From: Amoebophrya sp. AT5.2 | Lineage: Eukaryota > Sar > Dinophyceae > Syndiniales > Amoebophryaceae | Length of the DNA stretch: 25,706 nucleotides | Direction of reading: 5' to 3' | Assembly: GCA_005223375.1 (NCBI GenBank) | Contig: RXOD01004228.1 | Location: 1 to 25,706 of the forward strand | Part shown: piece by piece, positions 20,759-25,706 of the stretch | How the letters are laid out: each line of letters begins with the position of its first letter | Position numbering within the stretch: position 1 is the first letter of the stretch | Program-made: the position numbers and the translations under genes | The notes under the pieces: model-generated | Seen by the model: only the letters and a program-made list of their open reading frames with translations | Databases searched by the model: none | Told to the model about the DNA's origin: nothing

Positions 20759-21973
20759 TTGCATAAACAGCAGCTGATTTTTGCATAAAACATTCGCTTG
20801 CGAGCTGCACCAATTAGCTGATGAATTCTTTCGACGTGTAGACATAAGAGAAACCTGGAACGGCTAGGTGTGAGGTTACCGCGTTGGACATGGTTGAGCT
20901 GGTTTATCATCGCGTGGACTCCAGCGCCACTTCAATCAAGGAAAACTACTTGCTTCACTTTCGAGAAGACCAAAAGGACAAAATAAATTAGCTGCAGCTT
21001 ATTTATTCTACCGGGTTTTGCGGCATTTCTGCTATCCTTTTGTGCTTTCGAACGCGGTCGGCAGGTGAGAAACTGGTTGATTTCTACAAGACCAAAAAAA
21101 ATGAAAATCCAGTAACGCGTCGAGATCGTTCTTTCAAACGGCCGCTCCAGCATTTTCTCGGCATCTCAACAAGGAAGCTGCCCGCTCCGCGCCCGCCCGC
21201 CGCCCCGACTTCAACTTCTCGCCGTGTCCTCTATGGCCGGTTTGCTGGCGTGCGTGCGTGTATCTGCAATCCATTCGTCGTGTCTATCCGCATTACCACC
21301 AGCAGGACCCAATTCGTATGTCACATTTCTTTACAACTTTAGCGATGCCTCAACCGACCGCTCTTTGTGCTTTCACGAGGACATCGACATTCAAATGATT
21401 TGGTAGCGTTGTACCCACTACGCGGCGGCAGCGATACCTCCTAGGTAGAGCAGCTAGACTATCAGCTACAAAAATGGTCCGTGCCCCCGGCAGCAAGTGA
21501 TGTGAGATGTTGATCATGACGCGGACGCGGTCGGTCAATGTGTGGCGCCTCGTGCTCTCACTTGTGCCAGTCTCACTGGCAGTGTGCGCGTGATCTTGTT
21601 TAGACGTCTGATCCCGGCTAAACAACTACGCTGTAGCTATCAGGAAAAAATCCTCTTTTCTTCTGCTTCCTGCTGGTCCCGTTTTCCTACCAGACCAAAC
21701 GGAACTGGTCAGCTTACGGTCGACGATCCTTCTTTACCGACGACCTTCCACTACGTATGGATCAGACTTCACCTGAGGTTTTGCGATGGATATGCTTCGC
21801 CATGATAGATTTCAACCCTTGATGCTTCTGTCCAGCGAGAATATTGTATGGCATGGAGTCGAGAATATTGTATGGCATAATGCTGAAGTCGGAAAGCAGT
21901 GAATACATACTAGCCAACAAGCCCTAGCTGTATCTTCCGCTTCGCTAGTGGGTCGGACCTATATCGATACAGG
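20759..21973. other. Longest intergenic region, 1.2 kb
   Basis: No supported gene. A 57-codon frame starting at ATG 21233 and longer frames without ATG (for example 21040-21342) show no recognisable motif. A 19-base direct repeat lies at 21836-21878. The end holds the leader of the thioesterase gene. Confidence 0.55.
21836..21878 (+). repeat. Direct repeat, 19 bases x2
   Basis: CGAGAATATTGTATGGCAT occurs exactly at 21836-21854 and 21860-21878, period 24, about 95 bases before the thioesterase start codon. Confidence 0.9.
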
Positions 21974-22835
21974 ATGGCCGCCGCGACCATCGGCATAATA
22001 TGGCTGCACGGGCTCGGCGATACGGAACAAGGATGGAAGGAAATTCTGACGTCTGCATGGAACCTTAGTCCCCTGAAGGTGGAGTGGCGCTTCCCACGGG
22101 CCCCCGAGCAGCCGGTCACGGCGAACGGAGGCACGACGATGACAAGCTGGTTCGACTTGAGCGCTATACCCGTCAAGGCCGAGCAGAAAGAGTACCCCGA
22201 TACCATTGCGAAAAGCGTCAGCTTCGTGCACGACGAAATCGACGAACTCGTGAAAAGTACTTATTATTTTTTAGAGTATACAAGTAGTACTGCTCACTGT
22301 CTAGGGCAGCTGCGGCTGTGTGGCCTGGCCGAGAAGACTGGATTGATTTTGAAAACCGCTCCAGCTGTGCTTGCAACGAAGGTTTCCTCTGGAACTCCGT
22401 CGCAGAGCACTTCGTTGCAAAAATATAGTACTAATACCGACACAACCAACAGCGAAGAAAATTCCTGCGCAGCAGATTTTCGTCGGCGGTTTCTCGCAGG
22501 GTGGCGCAATCACTATGCAGGCGGGGCTTACATACCGTGAAAGGCTGGCGGGGGTCATCTGCTTCTCCGGGTGGCTCTTGAACGAAAAGACCTTCAAGCC
22601 GGGGACCGAAACGCCTCTCTTGTGGTGGCACGGCACCAAGGACAACGTGGTCGTGCCCGAACTGCAGACAAGGGGGGTCAAGGTCCTGCAGGACCGCGGC
22701 GTTTCAGTCGAGGAAAAGCAGTCGCGCATGGCGCACTCGTCGCACCCAGACCAGATTAGCTTCCTGCCGAAGTGGATCCGGGAGAAAGTGGGCGCAGGCG
22801 GACCGATGCTGGCCGCATCTAGGGACGAGCTATGA
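21974..22835 (+). CDS. Acyl-protein thioesterase / carboxylesterase-like serine hydrolase
   Basis: Inferred exons 21974-22256 and 22453-22835 give 221 residues, the usual length of the APT1/LYPLA family, which removes palmitate from protein cysteines or hydrolyses lysophospholipids in the cytosol. Landmarks: LHGLGD (oxyanion loop) near residue 11, RFPRAPEQPVTANGG, GGFSQGG with nucleophile Ser109, HGTKDNVVVP with Asp158, and MAHSSHP with His189, completing the triad. The phase 1 intron joins DELVK-T-KKIPAQQI, matching the helix before the nucleophile elbow. ATG 21974 has a good context (AGGATGGCC). No signal peptide is present. The loop after the oxyanion site (MTSWFDLSAI) is also family-like. 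Substrate preference cannot be told from sequence. Confidence 0.93.
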
Positions 22836-23576
22836 GAAAAGGGTTTTGCTTTTCTTGGGTCTGGGGCGGCCAAGTTGTTCCCATACCGCAGAAGAGAATG
22901 AACGGCATACGGACATGCAATCGCATACTACCATCGTCATGCAAATATGACCTGCTTGTATCCCTCGGTCGGATTTGGAGGAAACCGATTGTTCGTGCTA
23001 TGCCTGCTCGGTACTGAATATGCCCCGATTGACGGTCTACAATGGCTGCTGCAGCTTCTGTTTTCGTAGCTCCGTTATAAGGCTTTGCGTTGATCTTGAT
23101 GATCATGTACCTGGACGTGGATGCGAAAAAGATAAAAGATATTATGCGGTCGAGTCAACTTTTCGGTTTCGTGGAGGATGTGTCATCGGCAGCCCGTGAC
23201 GTCGAAAAATCGGTGTGCTTCCTTGGCTTGCTTCGGTGGTTGATCGCGTCGTTTTTGCTTCGGTGTTGGATTGCGTCGTCGTGACGTTGCCAGCGGTTTT
23301 TCGCTTTGAACCGGATCTCAACCGCGAGGTAGCTTCGAAATTCGTTCCCCCAAGATGAAGTCAGTCCCACATTGCGTTGGGCGTCTCCTCTGTTATTGAC
23401 TTTTGTAGCCCCGCTCAGTTGCGGAAAAAAGCAATTATAATCGTGTAAATCATCTTTATGCCACGTGGTGCGGACGATCTACTCGTGCCACTGCAACACT
23501 GACTCCCCCTGCTCCTGAAGCGTTCCTATCGCCATTCTATGGTGTAGTTCTACTATCCATAGCTTTACCCCGACGA
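22836..23576. other. Intergenic region with a degenerate duplication
   Basis: No supported gene. A 22-base unit beginning GCTTCGGTG is repeated at 23230-23251 and 23257-23278 with three mismatches. A 64-codon frame overlaps it (23090-23284) but its second half is simply the repeat, so it is not called. Confidence 0.55.
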
Positions 23577-25644
23577 ATGCGCGCTTCGACATCGCGCCGG
23601 CGCGCCTCGGGTCGACGTCGCTCGGCGGCGCGGTTAGTGCTCGACTTGGCGGCATTTTCCCCTCTTTCCGCTATTGCGGTGACCGTCGATGCCGGCGGTG
23701 ATTTTTTAGCAAGACCTCCGAGAGCCATCGGGGATGATCGCGCAGCGGTCGTCGATGAGTACGGCGCGGTTGTCGACAACGGCGTTGATTCCACGACTGC
23801 GACGTGGAAAAATTCTGAGCGTGCGACCGGTGTGGTCCTGCACGGGCAGCTTCTGCAGTTGCCGCTCCAGTCCCCTGCGCCAGTCCCCGGAGCGAGCGAT
23901 CTGCACGAGCCGTCCACCTTCCTGAGCAAGCGGCACAAGGAGCAGGGTATGTCCTGCGGCGGCGAGGACGAGCACGACTCCTGCGGCGGCGGCGCGGACG
24001 AGGCGGCCGTGGGCGAGAAGCTGACCAGCCGGTACCCGCGGTGGCACATTCTCATGTTCGGAAAAGAGGTGCAGTGGCACGTGAAAGCCATCCGGAAGCA
24101 GTACAAGGCGTATGGGATGGGGAAGTGGAACCCCTTCCCCTCCGACGAGGACATCGCGAAAGCGCTCAAGTGGGATCTGAAGAGCGGGAATCTCACAGAA
24201 ACGTACCTATCCGTGTTTTTGTACCTATCCGTCGGTGCATTTTTCGAGAACTACGACCCTACTATACCGCTTCATTGGCTTTTCGTGAATAACAGATGGC
24301 ACAGTTGTGGACGAGGAATCTGTCCTACCCACATTCTGTGTTGTGCTTTTGAATCCAAAAGTCCTCCTATTTTTACACCATTTGTTCTCCACTTGTGTCT
24401 GTCGGTAAAATAGTCGGAATCTTCTTCTTCGTGCGGTCCTCAGGTACACGAACCACTACGACTCGTCCCGCACGCTAAATGAGGCAACGTCAGGGTTCAA
24501 CCGCGAACAGGGTGGTTACTTCGGCGGCGATGTCAAGCTTCTTGAGCGCAAGCCCGGCGCCAAGCCGGCCGCCGCTCCCGTCGCCAAGCTCGCGGCGAAA
24601 TCGGTGAGTTTGAAGCCCAAGGACCTGAAGAAGATGGAGAACGTTCCCTTCGGGCGGCAGGAGGTGGTCGCGCTGATCACCACTCTGAACGGACACCTGG
24701 GCGGCAGCGCGCGCTTGGGCGGCGTCTGGGGCGTGCGCTCTTCGTCGACTGCGGCGATCGTGATCGGGACCGAGTTCCTTGAAAACGGTGCACTGCACCT
24801 GAACGGCGAGGTGAAGCCCAGCGGTCTGCCCATCGGTAGTCCGTGGAGCACAAGAGGTCGAGGGGACCAGCGGCGTCTAGCACAGGAGCAAATCTTCGTC
24901 GCGCGGGCGGAGGACCACGTGAAGATTTTGGTGTGCCGCCTGCTGAAGAACCTGCTGGAGTTGCACCGGTTCGGGATCGCGCATTTGGATGTGAAGCCGC
25001 CGAACATCGGCGCGGGGTCGATGCGGCTGCTGGATTTTGGTGGGGGCAAGCTCTCGCCGACGGGCTTCTACTCGGAGGCCAACCTGTACAGCGTTGGCTA
25101 CTCCGCGCCGGAGCTGTACCTGCTCGATAACAGCGAGCGGCAGTCGCAGTTCTCGCTTCGGGCCGACGTATTTGCGGTGGGCACCATGGTGTTGCAGCTC
25201 ATCCGCCTGGAACGGGACGAAAGCATGCCCTTTCCCTTCGCCGTGGACTGGTGCCCGCCGGGGCCAGGGCAGGGGGAGGACACGAGCCCGGGGTGCTACT
25301 TCGAGCACCGCGTGTGGCCGCTGTTCGACGCGGTGTTCTCGGACCGGTCGAGCGAGAGTAAGAAAAACCCAGCTTTGTCGAGGCGCGACGGCGCCTTCCC
25401 GAAGACGAAAACGTACCAAAACCTGTACAAGGCGCTGCGCGGGCCGCGGACCGCGCCAACAGACTCCGTGACCGATTTTGTGAGCCGCATCCTGGTGCCC
25501 GACTGCTTCCGCATGTCGGCGCGGGAGGCGTTGCGGCACCCCTGGCTGCAGCGCGTGGCGCAGGAAGAACTGCGCGGAGCCGCGGCCCTACCGGCGGAGT
25601 CCCCGCTCGAAAATCCGAAATGCGGCGAGGTACTAGACTTATAG
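23577..25644 (+). CDS. Protein kinase with hydrophobic, possibly signal-peptide, N terminus
   Basis: Inferred exons 23577-24202 and 24444-25644 give 608 residues. Basic residues 6-19 precede a hydrophobic stretch (RLVLDLAAFSPLSAIAVTV), suggesting a signal peptide or anchor. Next come a disordered acidic part with CGGEDEHDSCGG and a conserved-looking segment (RYPRWHILMFGKEVQWHV). The phase 2 intron joins NLTE-T-YTNHYD. The kinase domain follows: glycine loop GGYFGGDV (about 232-239), possible ATP-binding Lys in VAKLAAK, possible alpha-C Glu in RQEVVAL, hinge IGTEFLENGAL, catalytic HLDVKPPN (about 389-396), LLDFGGGK with DFG (about 406) and SAPEL. Catalytic residues are present, so it may be active, but HLD lacks the Arg of HRD. 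A secreted kinase would recall rhoptry-type kinases of apicomplexans, by analogy only. GAG|GTACTAG at 25628-25637 resembles a donor, so the gene could extend past the window. Confidence 0.85.
24203..24443 (+). other. Kinase-gene intron with duplicated donor
   Basis: GTACCTATCCGT occurs exactly at 24203-24214 and 24221-24232. Both copies begin with a plausible donor and lie 18 bases apart, so use of either leaves the same phase and the second would add six residues. The acceptor is CCTCAG|GTACACG at 24443. Confidence 0.7.
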
Positions 25645-25706
25645 CTTTTTGTCATGTGTCGCGGAACGCGAACTGTTACGTAAGTACTAGCAAGGGGGAA
25701 GGAATC
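25645..25706. other. Window end after the kinase stop
   Basis: Sixty-two bases with no feature, apart from TTACGTAAGTACTAG near 25676-25690, which resembles a donor and would matter only if the kinase gene or a downstream gene continues. Confidence 0.4.

Noticed and set aside
21040..21342. Frames in the 1.2 kb spacer, including a 57-codon frame from ATG 21233
   Set aside because: Composition is not protein-like, there is no motif, and two overlapping frames are equally open.
23090..23284. 64-codon frame upstream of the kinase gene
   Set aside because: The first 40 residues look plausible, but the second half is generated by a 22-base duplication and there is no other support.
1..25706. tRNA, rRNA, CRISPR, riboswitch or intact transposon
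   Set aside because: Reading both strands showed no cloverleaf-like gene, no regularly spaced repeats, no transposase or reverse transcriptase motifs; a covariance-model search was not possible here.

Overview
This is eukaryotic nuclear DNA. Eleven to twelve protein genes all lie on the + strand. Most coding blocks are GC-rich and are interrupted by short GT-AG introns (58 to 411 bases in my models), and the spacers are more AT-rich. The recognisable products are eukaryotic: a kinesin-14, the oligosaccharyltransferase catalytic subunit STT3, a SURP-like/WW protein, an acyl-protein thioesterase-like hydrolase and a protein kinase. Strict co-orientation, short introns and many signal-peptide proteins without recognisable families suggest a protist, perhaps an alveolate such as a compact-genome dinoflagellate relative (Amoebophrya-like). 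That placement is inference; no marker gene in the window proves it.

Layout. 1-852: 3' part of a single-pass membrane protein with NVTP coiled-coil repeats. 1844-7251: a seven-exon gene that reads through as one protein of about 1294 residues with a myristoylation-type N terminus, an SH3 domain, ankyrin repeats, a long coiled coil and a C-terminal kinesin-14 motor resembling plant KCBP. 8098-11154: STT3 in six exons. 11653-12114: small, very basic helical protein. 12598-14822: two-exon SURP-like/KOW-like/WW protein. 14878-15240: possible small secreted cysteine-rich protein. 15405-17127: signal-peptide protein with a Gly/Tyr/Ser/Thr-rich tail, probably two exons. 17225-17881: protein with one C-terminal membrane segment. 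18421-18912: small coiled-coil protein. 19646-20758: signal-peptide protein with acidic and RRKRRR-type basic blocks. 21974-22835: two-exon acyl-protein thioesterase-like serine hydrolase. 23577-25644: two-exon protein kinase with a hydrophobic N terminus. I see no convincing minus-strand gene, RNA gene, CRISPR array or intact transposon.

There is no operon-like pathway here. Several products nevertheless share the secretory and membrane route: STT3 glycosylates proteins entering the ER, four or five neighbours have signal peptides or membrane segments, and acyl-protein thioesterases act on lipidated membrane proteins. The points most worth checking are the SH3-ankyrin-kinesin fusion, the shared intron signature (6 of 15 modelled introns begin GTAC and 8 of 15 downstream exons begin GT, as expected if introns arose by insertion at AGGT-like sites), and the group of unrecognised secreted proteins, including a kinase that could be an exported effector. 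All splice junctions were chosen by hand from reading-frame continuity, GT-AG borders and family alignment.
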